From NCBI GenBank assembly GCA_012270555.1, contig JAAXIC010000017.1, forward strand, positions 1 to 64,000: DNA of 64,000 bases. Direction: 5' to 3'. Shown one piece after another: positions 29,845-39,240 of the stretch; positions within the stretch are counted from its first letter, which is position 1; each line of letters opens with the position of its first letter. The notes under the pieces are model-generated. The model did no database searches and was not told the origin of the DNA. It saw only the letters and a program-made list of their open reading frames with translations. This DNA comes from Chloroflexota bacterium (GTDB lineage: Bacteria > Chloroflexota > UBA11872 > VXOZ01). Position numbers and translations under genes: made by a program.

Positions 29845-30135
29845 AGGACGCTGTGTAACCAAGGAAGCTTTCCTTCCTAGGTGCTTGGATGCCCAAGTAC
29901 GCCTCGGCCGGGCGGGAATCACCATGGCCTTGCCTAGGCCGCACAAGGGAATGAAAAGTGGATGCCGAATCTCTCCGTTCGTGCTGAGCCTGTCGAAGCA
30001 TAAACGGAGAGAAGATTGTCGAAAGCTGTTACCTGTTTCCCCGCCGTTCACCCTTCGACGCTGCTCAGGGCGAACGGTATGATTGTGGCTATTTTCATAG
30101 TAATGACGCTAAGATTCATACCTTCGGCAACTACA

Positions 30136-30170
30136 AGACACCCACAGGGGCTAAGCCTCTGTGGGTGTCT
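30136..30170. terminator. Strong hairpin between convergent recN and hsp20 (terminator or palindromic repeat)
   Basis: AGACACCCACAGGGG-CTAAG-CCTCTGTGGGTGTCT, 15-bp stem with one G-U; no long T tract. Confidence 0.55.
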
Positions 30171-30210
30171 ATTGCTACTTGCACAGGCCGGTCGGTCTAA
30201 GCGGCGCTTG

Positions 30211-30660
30211 CTACCCGGTGTTGATCTTGAGCCGCTTTGACTTGGCCTTCTCCTCCTTGGGCAGGCGCACCGTGAAGATGCCGTTTGCCCAAGAGACCGT
30301 GGCCTCGTCGGCGTAGACGGCGCTGGGCAGCGTGTAGGCAATTTCGAACTCGCCCTCCGGCAGGTTGCGCCAGATGCGGGTGCCCGCCTCGGTCTCGGGA
30401 CGTTCGTAATGACCCTTGATAATCAGGCTGCCCTTGCTCAGGATCATCTCGATGTCGTCAGGCTTGACGCCCGGGATTGCCAACTCGAGCACGTACGCCT
30501 CGTCGGTCTCCCAGAGATTGGACGGGAAGCCACGGGGTGCGTGCGGGGTAGGTCCATTGGCGAACAGACCCGGGCCAAAGAGTGAGCGATCGAACAGCCG
30601 ATCGAAGACGTCCTGTACCGTTGCAAACGTGTGGGGCTCGTAGCGCTTGAGTTCTGCCAT
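30211..30660 (-). CDS. Hsp20/alpha-crystallin family small heat-shock protein
   Basis: WETDEAYVLELAIPGVKPDDIEMILSKGSLIIKGHYERPE; ANGIFTVRLPKEEKAK; start taken as MAELKRYEP. Confidence 0.93.
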   Translation of the reverse strand: MAELKRYEPHTFATVQDVFDRLFDRSLFGPGLFANGPTPHAPRGFPSNLWETDEAYVLELAIPGVKPDDIEMILSKGSLIIKGHYERPETEAGTRIWRNLPEGEFEIAYTLPSAVYADEATVSWANGIFTVRLPKEEKAKSKRLKINTG

Positions 30661-30860
30661 TGTCTTGCCTCCTGTTACTTTTACTGTGATGAACCAAGCC
30701 TCTATCAGCATTCTAAAACATGCGTCTCTATCTGTCAAGTATCTTTAAGTAAATATATTAGATAATCTCTAGTAAAGCGAGGCAGAAATCGCGGTTGAGT
30801 TTGTGTTGCCTTTCGTATGCTATCCTGCTACCGAATAAGCACACTCAGAGGAAGTAGAGC

Positions 30861-32570
30861 ATGTCCGTCCAAGTCTTGCCCGCCGCGCTCGCTGCTAAGA
30901 TTGCGGCGGGAGAGGTGGTGGAACGCCCGGCGTCGGTGGTGAAGGAGTTGTGCGAGAATGCGCTCGATGCGCAGGCAACCGCTATTGCCATTAGCATCGA
31001 GCAGGGTGGGCTGCGCCGCATTCATGTCGAAGACGACGGCGACGGCATCGCGGCGGACGATCTCTCGCTCACGGTGCGCCGCTATGCCACGAGCAAGATC
31101 AGCAGCGTGGATGACTTGGCGGCCATCCGCTCCCTGGGATTTCGCGGCGAAGCGCTGGCTTCAATCGCAGCGGTGTCGCACCTGGACATCCGTTCCCGTA
31201 CGGCGCAAGACCTTGCCGCGCAACAGCTTTCAGCCGTCGGTGGCGAGCACATAGAAATAAGATCGACGGCCGGGCCGGTCGGCACGGCCATAGACGTGCG
31301 CCACCTCTTCTTCAACGTGCCGGCGCGGCTGGCTTTTTGCAAAAGCCCGCAGGCGGAAACGCAGCGCATTATTCAGTGCGTGCAGCATCTGGCGCTCAGC
31401 CAGCCCGCGGTGCGATTCACCCTTAATGTCAATGGACGTGAGGTCTTTGCTACCACTGGCAGCGGGCGCATGGAGGACGTCTTCATCGCCATGCACGGCC
31501 ATGAGCTTGCCGAGCAGTTGATACCGCTGGACGATCCGCTGGTGCAAGGGGTTCTCGTGCAGCCCACAGTGCACCGGGGCAACCGTACCGGTGTCTCCCT
31601 CTTTGTGAACAGCCGTTGGGTGCAGCAGCGCGCGCTTGTGTACACCGTGACGGACGTATACGCGGAGCTCATGCCCGACGGACGTTACCCGCTGGCGGCC
31701 TTGAACCTGGCGCTACCCGTCGAGGATGTTGACGTAAACGTCCATCCGCAGAAGTCGGACATTCGGCTCAGGGACGCTGCCCGCGTAGCGCGGCAGTTGC
31801 GGCACGTGTTGCGCTCGGTATTGGCGCAGCACGTGGCCGTGCAGCCTATGCGCCAGCACTTTCAGTCGATGGATTCGTGGCGCAGTCCCGGCACACAACC
31901 AAGCGCAGACCAGACCCGCGGGGCGGTAGACCTATTCCGTCCGCCGGACGCCAATGGGGGAACATCGGGAATCGGCCCGCCGGATGCCGCGCCAAGTACT
32001 CCAGCGGAATTTCGGGTGCTTGGGCAGATCGGCGCTATGTACCTCATTGCCGAAGGGGTAGACGGCATGTATCTCATCGACCAGCATTCGGCGCACGAAC
32101 GGGTGCTCTACGAAGCCGTGCTCAAGCGTCTGCCGGAAGCGCAAAGCCAGCAGTTGCTCGAGCCGCAATCGCTCACGCTGTCCCCGACGCATGTGCAATG
32201 GCTGGAGGCAAACGTCGAGGAATTGCAACGCATGGGATTTGCCTTGGAGTCGTTCGGAGCCGGAGCCTGGCTCTTGCGGGCGGTGCCGCTCTTTTTGGCG
32301 GAGAAGGGGCACGACTGGGGGCAGTTCGTGAAGACCGTCATCGAGCAGAAGGACAATCCCGATTATCGCGGCGACCCGCTGGAGCGGTTGCGCTGGGTCA
32401 TTGCCTGCCACGGCGCGGTCAAGGCGGGAGATACGCTCGCGCATGAGCAGATTGTGGCGTTGCTCGGCGCGCTGGAACGCTGCGACTTGGCGCGCACCTG
32501 TCCCCATGGGCGGCCCACGATGGTGCGGCTCTCCCACGCCCAATTGGCGCGGGAGTTTGGCCGCACTTAA
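30861..32570 (+). CDS. mutL: DNA mismatch repair protein MutL
   Basis: IAAGEVVERPASVVKELCENALDAQAT, SLGFRGEALASIAAVSHL; C-terminal DQHSAHERVLYE and ACHGAVKAGDTL. Confidence 0.97.
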   Translation: MSVQVLPAALAAKIAAGEVVERPASVVKELCENALDAQATAIAISIEQGGLRRIHVEDDGDGIAADDLSLTVRRYATSKISSVDDLAAIRSLGFRGEALASIAAVSHLDIRSRTAQDLAAQQLSAVGGEHIEIRSTAGPVGTAIDVRHLFFNVPARLAFCKSPQAETQRIIQCVQHLALSQPAVRFTLNVNGREVFATTGSGRMEDVFIAMHGHELAEQLIPLDDPLVQGVLVQPTVHRGNRTGVSLFVNSRWVQQRALVYTVTDVYAELMPDGRYPLAALNLALPVEDVDVNVHPQKSDIRLRDAARVARQLRHVLRSVLAQHVAVQPMRQHFQSMDSWRSPGTQPSADQTRGAVDLFRPPDANGGTSGIGPPDAAPSTPAEFRVLGQIGAMYLIAEGVDGMYLIDQHSAHERVLYEAVLKRLPEAQSQQLLEPQSLTLSPTHVQWLEANVEELQRMGFALESFGAGAWLLRAVPLFLAEKGHDWGQFVKTVIEQKDNPDYRGDPLERLRWVIACHGAVKAGDTLAHEQIVALLGALERCDLARTCPHGRPTMVRLSHAQLAREFGRT

Positions 32571-32749
32571 CTGCGGCGCTAGACCTGCCCTGTGCCCCGC
32601 CACGGGGCAACAGGGGACAAGTCCCCACGCTATGCTTGCAGTGATCGAGCTTGCGGTGACAGGCGAACACTATCCGAATTCCAGGCGCATAGAAGTGGGG
32701 CGCTGCAATCGAGAAGCGGCCGCGCCAGCAAATGCCGGGCCGTCGCTCC

Positions 32750-35335
32750 TCACTCCGCAGATATGAGACTAGCCGGCCTGACGGAGGCAACGGTCAATGA
32801 CGTGGCGTCCTCGATCGCTCCGGTGTTCTCTTCAGGCGGCGTGGGTGTAGGCGTGGTCACCGTCAGAGTATACGAACCGGTGCCGTAGCCCTCCACCGCG
32901 ACGTAGTATGTACCTGAGCGCGACGCTTGCCAAAATACGCGCGAGGCCAACGAATCACCGTGGTCGTCGTTGTAGGCTAACTCCTGCTCGTCGGCGTCAT
33001 ACAGCCCCACCAGCGAGTCGGAGAGCGTTCCCAACGCCACGTCTATCTGGTAGAGCACACCCTCCTCTGCCTGGAACATGAAGAGGTCGATGTCGTTCTC
33101 ATACTCCAGCGTGCCTTGCATAGTCTCCCCGACCGTCACAGTAGTGGCTTCCTCGACCGTGCTAGCGTGGTCGTCCGTGATGTCGGAAACGGCCACTGTC
33201 AGAGTATACGAACCGGTGTCGTAGCCCTCCACCGCGACGTAGTTCGCACCCGAGCGCGGCGCTTCCCAAACGATGCGCGAGGCCAGCGAGTCACCGTGGT
33301 CGTCATTGAAGGTCAACAAGAACTCATCGGCGTCATACAGTCCGACCAGCGAGTCGGAGAGCGTTCCCAGCGCCACGTCTATCTGGTAGAACACGCCCTT
33401 CTCTGCCAGGAACACGAAGAAGTCGATGTCGTCCGTGTAGTCCAGCGCGCCCGGCGCAGCCTCCCCGACGGTTACGGCGGTGGCCTCCTCAACTGAGTCG
33501 GCGTGGTCGTCCGTGATGTCGGCTACGGTCACTGTCAGAGTGTACGAACCGGTGTCGTAGCCCTCCACCGCGACGTAGTACGCACCCGAGCGCGGCGCTT
33601 CCCAAACGATGCGCGAGGCCAGCGAGTCACCGTGATCGTCGTTGTAGGCCAACTCCTGCTCGTCGGCATCATACAGCCCCACCAGCGAGTCGGAGAGCGT
33701 TTCCAACGCCACGTCTATCTGGTAGAACACGCCCTTCTCTGCCTGGAACACGAAGACATCAATGTCGTTCCCATACTCCAGTGTGCCTTGCACAGCTTCC
33801 CCGACTGTCACGGCGGTGGCCTCCTCAACTGAGTCGGCGTAGTCGTCGACGCTGTCGGAGACTGAGGCTGGGTCTTCCTCATCCTCAGCGCTGAACAGGT
33901 CCGGAACGCAGATCAACAGCCCGGCGCTGAACTCCACGTACGCGGCGGAGTCGACGGGGGAGGCAATCAGGGCGGCCACGTCAGTAGCGGCCACCAGTTC
34001 CCGCAGGCAGGACGCCCCCTCCTCGCTCAACGCTTCTCCATCCTCGGTCAGGCCGGCAAACAACAGACGCGGAGCGCAGTTCAGCAGCGCCGCGACCGAT
34101 TTCACAGCCGCGTCGGGGTCGTCCGGGTTGGCAATCAGAGCAGTCACGTCAATTTTGGCGAACGCCTCCCGTAGGCAGGACGCTTCTTCCTCACTTAGTT
34201 CTATGTCCTCTCCGAACGCGGCGGACAGGAGTAGGCCCGGCACGCAAGAAAAGAAGGCAGAGGACGCCGCGGACACGGCAGCAGGATCGTCAGCATCCAA
34301 GGCCGCCCAGTCGACAGAGACGACCAACTCTCGTAAGCAGTTCCTCTCCTCCTCGCTCAAGTCTTCTACGCTTGCCCCAGTTTCCGCAATAAAGATGGAG
34401 ACGAACAGGTCCGGGGCGCACCCCACAAGGTCCGGTGTAAATGCCGCAAGCCCGGCGAGGTCGTCAGCGGCCGTAAGCAGGGCGGCAAAGTCGATTGCGG
34501 CGAACGCCTCCCGCAGGCAGGACGCTTCCGCCTCGCTCAACTCCACCTCTTCGCCCAGCACGCTGGAAAGGAGCAGGGCCGGAATGCAAGAAATGACGCC
34601 GATGCCGAAGCTGGCATACGCCTCGAAGTCTTCATCGGCGAAGAGCAAAGCACCCCAGTCGAATTCAGACAACAACCCGTGTAAGCAGGACACTTCGTCA
34701 TCGCTCAATTCTTCCCTCTCCAACCCCATTCCCGCAATCATCTCCGTAAGGATCAGGTCCGGCAGGCAACGTATGAACTCCGCAAAGAACCTCTCAGCCG
34801 CCGTGCGGTCGTCCGCGTCGGCGACCATGGCGGCAAGCACGGCGGCCACGTCGGTGCCGGCCATCGTCTCCAACAGGCAGGCCAGTTCGTCCTCGCTTAG
34901 CTCTACCTCATCTTGCATTTCGGTGATCAAAGCGGAGAAGTAGATGGCGCGGGCAGTTTCCGGGGTGAGACAGGAAAAGAGTGAGACCTCCCACTGTTCC
35001 GGCTCGTCACTCTCGCTCAACACGGGCCGGCCCAGCGCAGACTCCACCTCATCACTCAACGCATTGCGGATGCACCTCTGCTCGGCGGTGGTGAGCGTAG
35101 CGAACACTTCCCGCCAAACGGTATCGCTATCGATGCTGATATCAAGCTCGGCAATAGCGGCGGGCGGCTCCGGCGTTGGACTTGGGGGGATGGGAGTCGG
35201 AGTAGGAGTCGGCGTGTTCGTGGCTTCGGGGGTAACAATGGGCGCCGGACTCTCGCCGCAGGCGCTGAGCATCACGATCAGGAGCAGAACTCCCAAGGCC
35301 GCCAGCCAGCGAGTATGAGAGGTGGATGCGCTCAC
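32750..35335 (-). CDS. Large repeat lipoprotein: N-terminal Cys-containing helical repeats, C-terminal PPC-like repeats
   Basis: GTG 35335 with AGGAGA upstream; lipobox LLLIVMLSACGES; TPTPTPTPIPPSPTPEPP linker; about 6 LSEEExxCLRE units; 3 repeats of DIDxFxFQAEKGVxYQIDVALGTLSDSLVGLYDADE...SGxYYVAVEGYxTGSYTLTV. Confidence 0.85.
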   Translation of the reverse strand: MSASTSHTRWLAALGVLLLIVMLSACGESPAPIVTPEATNTPTPTPTPIPPSPTPEPPAAIAELDISIDSDTVWREVFATLTTAEQRCIRNALSDEVESALGRPVLSESDEPEQWEVSLFSCLTPETARAIYFSALITEMQDEVELSEDELACLLETMAGTDVAAVLAAMVADADDRTAAERFFAEFIRCLPDLILTEMIAGMGLEREELSDDEVSCLHGLLSEFDWGALLFADEDFEAYASFGIGVISCIPALLLSSVLGEEVELSEAEASCLREAFAAIDFAALLTAADDLAGLAAFTPDLVGCAPDLFVSIFIAETGASVEDLSEEERNCLRELVVSVDWAALDADDPAAVSAASSAFFSCVPGLLLSAAFGEDIELSEEEASCLREAFAKIDVTALIANPDDPDAAVKSVAALLNCAPRLLFAGLTEDGEALSEEGASCLRELVAATDVAALIASPVDSAAYVEFSAGLLICVPDLFSAEDEEDPASVSDSVDDYADSVEEATAVTVGEAVQGTLEYGNDIDVFVFQAEKGVFYQIDVALETLSDSLVGLYDADEQELAYNDDHGDSLASRIVWEAPRSGAYYVAVEGYDTGSYTLTVTVADITDDHADSVEEATAVTVGEAAPGALDYTDDIDFFVFLAEKGVFYQIDVALGTLSDSLVGLYDADEFLLTFNDDHGDSLASRIVWEAPRSGANYVAVEGYDTGSYTLTVAVSDITDDHASTVEEATTVTVGETMQGTLEYENDIDLFMFQAEEGVLYQIDVALGTLSDSLVGLYDADEQELAYNDDHGDSLASRVFWQASRSGTYYVAVEGYGTGSYTLTVTTPTPTPPEENTGAIEDATSLTVASVRPASLISAE
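32865..33840 (-). repeat. Three tandem copies of a 336-bp unit inside the repeat lipoprotein
   Basis: agagt(a/g)tacgaaccggtg..gtagccctccaccgcgacgtag begins at 32865, 33201 and 33537, spacing 336 bp each. Confidence 0.9.
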
Positions 35336-35878
35336 TTCGGCATTCTCCTTAATTGTGCGGCAATGCCCGCTCCCGGCCCGTACCGCAATTGCGCCGGGAC
35401 CGAGCCGCACGCCTAGGTGGCCGTACTCAGGACTGCCTTCTATCCGGTATTCCAATTGACCTCTTTTTTCCTAGCGCCCAAGCTCTACTACCCTTCACAC
35501 TGTCTTCCGCAGCAAAGGGATGCGTCCGACATCTTAGCGAAAGGACTCAACGAGCGCACTGTCCTATCGCTATCCTGGAGAAGAGATGAGAGTCTGTCAA
35601 GATGTGTTTGGCGGGATTGGAGGTAGGCAAGGAAGCGTTTGGGACTGCGTGTTTGGTCGCAGGACAGGGGTGTGGCGCGGTCATGAGGGGAAGGCGAACG
35701 CGCGCCTGCTTGCCTTGAGGCGACGGCGAGCGTACTGCTTCTCTAGTAATACGGCAGCACTGGGGCCTGTGCCAAGCACAGAACAGAGAGAGGCTCATCT
35801 TACCGGCACTGGCAGGGAATGTATGCGCTACAATACTGAGGAACGTAGCAATACGCAATCATGGCAGGCAGTACTTGA

Positions 35879-36322
35879 ATGGCAGGCAATAATCGAGAAG
35901 CGCGCGCGGCGGCAGACCTCATCTCCCGCCAGGAGAAGCGGGAGGGTTGGAATTGCGACGCTTTTCTCTCGCTGTCGCCTGAGGTCCCGGCTGGGGCTGC
36001 AGACGACGGGTCCTACCGGCGCGCGGTGACGGTCGCCAACGTAGTCGTCATGCCGCTGGACGAACCGTCAATAGCGTTTTGGCACGGGCTCGACGACGCC
36101 CACCGCCAAGAGCGCATTCTGCCCTTTGCCGGATTCCTCCGCGACCGCTACCCGCGTGCCCAAGTATTGGTGTTCTTCGTTGCCGATAACTTGGTGGTGG
36201 GAAGGGCCGTGTGGCCCCCCGACGCGCCGTCCCCCGACATCACCATCTGCTACGAGGCGCTGCCGCTGGAAGAAATCGAGCCGGAGGTGCTCGCCTCTCT
36301 GCCGCTTGAGGGGAAGCGATAG
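35879..36322 (+). CDS. Hypothetical protein
   Basis: 147-aa ORF with protein-like composition (VTVANVVVMPLDEPSIAFWHGLDDAHRQERILPFAGFLRDRY); longest plausible ORF in the gap. Confidence 0.5.
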   Translation: MAGNNREARAAADLISRQEKREGWNCDAFLSLSPEVPAGAADDGSYRRAVTVANVVVMPLDEPSIAFWHGLDDAHRQERILPFAGFLRDRYPRAQVLVFFVADNLVVGRAVWPPDAPSPDITICYEALPLEEIEPEVLASLPLEGKR

Positions 36323-36437
36323 GCAAAGAGACTTAGGAAATGGGCAAGTCCAATTTGCGTTGGACGCCATGCAGTCGCTTTGCCGCGAAGCCCAATTCTG
36401 AAGACCCCGAGATCCAAGCTTCTCTGTCTTGCGCGTT

Positions 36438-37655
36438 CTAGCTGTCGTTCAGGTACGCCAGCGACGCTTCCACCGCCACTCGCAGCGCGTGTCCGATGCA
36501 CGCTTCATCCAGGTCGTAGAGGCTGTGGTGCAGGGGATAGGTGATCCCGCGGTCGGCGTTGCCGGAGCCAAAGAGCCAATAGACACTCGGCACGCCCTCG
36601 GCGAGGAAGCAGAATGTATCGCCGATAAGCAGCGGGGCATCCATCATCACGGCGTTGTCAGTGCCGAGAATGCCGGACGCGGTAGCGTGCACGAGCGATG
36701 CCAGGGCGGGGTCGTTGACCACCGGCGGGTTGCCCCGCGTGAGCGTAAAGTCGGCGCTACAGTCTGCACTCTCGGCGGATGACTCTACCAGGGCCGCCAG
36801 GCGCTCGCTGAGTTGCGCGCGGGTGTCTAGGTCGCCGCAGCGCACGGATCCTTTCATTTTCACTGTCGATGGAATCAGGTTGTAGTCCTTGCCGCCTTCA
36901 AGAAGGCCGACGTTGAGTGAAAACACCTGGTTGTTGGGCGCCACGCGGGAGCCGGCCCCGTAGAGGGTTTGGATGACCTGGCTCGCCGCCAGGATTGCGT
37001 CCTTGCCCTGGTGGCGGCGCGCGGCGTGCGTCTCTTTGCCGGTAACCTCTACGGAGATTATGTCGTAGCCGGTGAAGATGACCCCGGGACGCACCCACAC
37101 CTGCCCGACCGGAATCTCCGGCAGGTTGTGAAAGCCCATCAAGGCATCAACTTTGGGATTCTCAAGCACGCCGTCCGCGCGCAGAGCTTTGGGGCCGCAG
37201 GGAGGCAAGCCCAGCGCCTCAGACGCGCCGCCGGCTTCCTCTGCCGGATCGAAGAGCAGCTTGACGGTCCCCGCGAACTGGTCGCGCATGTTCGCGAGAA
37301 TCTCGGCGATACCAATGCCAATGGCCGTGTGGGCGTCGTGCCCGCAGGCGTGCATCACGTCGGGTGTTTGCGATGCGTACGGAACCTTCTTCCAGTCGGG
37401 GAAGGGCAGCGCGTCCATGTCCGGGCGGATCGCCAGCACCTTGCCGGGACGGCTACCGTGCAGAATGCCAACGACCCCCTGGCCGCCGATGTCCGTCTCA
37501 ACCTCCCAGCCGGCTGCTGCCAAGCGGTCGGCGACAATGCGGGGAGTTCTATCCAGTTCGAAGGTCAATTCGGGGTGTTGGTGGATTTCTCTGCGTATCG
37601 CCACGAGTTCCGGTTCCAGTTCGCGGACTCGTGTCTCAACTTCTGCTGTACTCAT
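36438..37655 (-). CDS. M20 family metallopeptidase/amidohydrolase
   Basis: REIHQHPELTFELDRT, AIRPDMDALPFPD, HACGHDAHTAIGIG, DPAEEAGGA, GFHNLPEIPVGQV. Confidence 0.93.
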   Translation of the reverse strand: MSTAEVETRVRELEPELVAIRREIHQHPELTFELDRTPRIVADRLAAAGWEVETDIGGQGVVGILHGSRPGKVLAIRPDMDALPFPDWKKVPYASQTPDVMHACGHDAHTAIGIGIAEILANMRDQFAGTVKLLFDPAEEAGGASEALGLPPCGPKALRADGVLENPKVDALMGFHNLPEIPVGQVWVRPGVIFTGYDIISVEVTGKETHAARRHQGKDAILAASQVIQTLYGAGSRVAPNNQVFSLNVGLLEGGKDYNLIPSTVKMKGSVRCGDLDTRAQLSERLAALVESSAESADCSADFTLTRGNPPVVNDPALASLVHATASGILGTDNAVMMDAPLLIGDTFCFLAEGVPSVYWLFGSGNADRGITYPLHHSLYDLDEACIGHALRVAVEASLAYLNDS

Positions 37656-37662
37656 TGCTGCC

Positions 37663-38346
37663 TCACGTCAGTAGTGCTGCCAGAATGCCCACCAGGAAGA
37701 TACCATCAAAGACACCCGCCCCGCCAATGCTGACAACGTGCGCGCCCAGGCGATGGATGCGCGGCAGATTGAGGAGGTCAGCGCCGATCAGTGTGCCCAT
37801 GACGCCCGAGATATATGCCACCGCTGTGCGACCGGCCGGATCGGAAACCAGCAGATAGGCGAGAAGCGCCGCGACAAAGGGCGGAATCAACGCCGGAATC
37901 GTGATGCCCACCCCTTCCTTTGGACGCGCGATTACAAAGCAGACGGCGCTCACGGCTATTGTGGCCAGGAGCACTTTGGCCAGCGGCGCATTTGGCAAGA
38001 CATAAAGCGAAAGCAGAATGGGTATCACCGCGCCTCCGACGTTCACAGCGAGTACTTGCTCTCGCACTCTTGGCGGGTAGTAGAAGAGCGGTATGGGGAA
38101 GGGCAGGGGCAGCCACGGTTTGCCCTCCACCCGAATTCTGCGGCGCGATACCGGAATGTTGACGAAACCGCCCAAGAGAGTCAGATAGAAGATTACGATA
38201 ACCGATGTTGGCGTAAGACCGAGATTGGCGAAGGCCAGCGAGACTGCTTGCACATGTAGGAGAACCACAAGCAGCGGCAGCAGGATAAATGAGAATAGGA
38301 GCGGTATGAGCGGCCCGAACATGCGCATTGCTAGTCTCGGCTGCAA
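37663..38346 (-). CDS. DUF1614-like multi-TM membrane protein
   Basis: Multi-TM; NVGGAVIPILLSLYVL, SDPAGRTAVAYISGVMGTLIGADLLNL, SIGGAGVFDGIFLVGILAALL. Confidence 0.75.
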   Translation of the reverse strand: MQPRLAMRMFGPLIPLLFSFILLPLLVVLLHVQAVSLAFANLGLTPTSVIVIFYLTLLGGFVNIPVSRRRIRVEGKPWLPLPFPIPLFYYPPRVREQVLAVNVGGAVIPILLSLYVLPNAPLAKVLLATIAVSAVCFVIARPKEGVGITIPALIPPFVAALLAYLLVSDPAGRTAVAYISGVMGTLIGADLLNLPRIHRLGAHVVSIGGAGVFDGIFLVGILAALLT

Positions 38347-39227
38347 TCGTTCGAGTCTTCATCACATGCCGCTACGAGCTCGATCCATCCCACTTCCGGC
38401 GGACAGTTGAGGCGGAGCGGCAGCACGGAAACTCCAACCCCGGCCGAGCAATAGACGCGGTGCGGTCCGATCTGCATCAGGCCGGCGTTGCGCGGCAGCG
38501 GCACCCGCGTGTTCGTATGCCAGACGATGCTCTCCGCCAGGCGGACTTGCCCGCCGTGGGTGTGGCCGCAAAGTATGAGATCGAACCGTTTGTCGTCCAA
38601 AGTGCGGACAATGTCGGGACTGTGCGCGAGCAGCAGTCTTGTGGTGTCGCGGGGCGCGCCGTCCGTCGCGCGGCGGATGTCATCCAGCCAATAGAAAGGG
38701 TCGTCTACACCGACGAGCGTGAGTGGCTGACCGCCCACGGTGACGTTCGCGTGGGCGTTGGTAAGCACGCGGATGCCATGGGCTTCCAGCGTGCGTACGA
38801 GCGGGGTGGTATCGCTGAAGCGCAGGGGTTGTCCCAGCCAACCCTTCAGGCGATGGCGGCGCACGTGGTCGTGGTTGCCGAGCACCGCGTAGACGCCGTG
38901 GCGGGCGCGAATGGGCGCCAGTGCTGCGATCGCGGTCTCCAGTTCGGCGGCGGGGTCGCTTCCGCCGTGAATGAGGTCGCCTGTCAACAGAAGAAGATCG
39001 GGCTCCAGGCAGGCCAGACGCTGGAGCATCCGCACGCGCCGCCTGTCTCCCGCGCGCAGGTGCAGATCGGTAACGTGGAGGATGCGGATAGCAGTATCGG
39101 TAGCGCGAATTGATGACACGGGCAAGCGCAGGCGCCGCACGCGCAACCGGTACGGTTCGATGAAGACACCGTACGCACCCACGGCCGCGGCCCCAAGGGC
39201 GGTAAGTGACAGCAGTGCGCGAATCAC
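38331..39227 (-). CDS. Metallophosphoesterase (YaeI-like)
   Basis: ILHVTDLHLR, LLLTGDLIHGGSD, VLGNHDHVRR, ILCGHTHGGQVRL; start inferred at GTG 39227. Confidence 0.9.
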   Translation of the reverse strand: MIRALLSLTALGAAAVGAYGVFIEPYRLRVRRLRLPVSSIRATDTAIRILHVTDLHLRAGDRRRVRMLQRLACLEPDLLLLTGDLIHGGSDPAAELETAIAALAPIRARHGVYAVLGNHDHVRRHRLKGWLGQPLRFSDTTPLVRTLEAHGIRVLTNAHANVTVGGQPLTLVGVDDPFYWLDDIRRATDGAPRDTTRLLLAHSPDIVRTLDDKRFDLILCGHTHGGQVRLAESIVWHTNTRVPLPRNAGLMQIGPHRVYCSAGVGVSVLPLRLNCPPEVGWIELVAACDEDSNDCSRD

Positions 39228-39240
39228 GGGCGCGTGGCGT

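Noticed and set aside
33116-33832. Two similar plus-strand ORFs (33116..33496, 33503..33832) looking like tandem paralogs
   Set aside because: Their similarity is an artefact of the 336-bp repeats in the opposite-strand lipoprotein.
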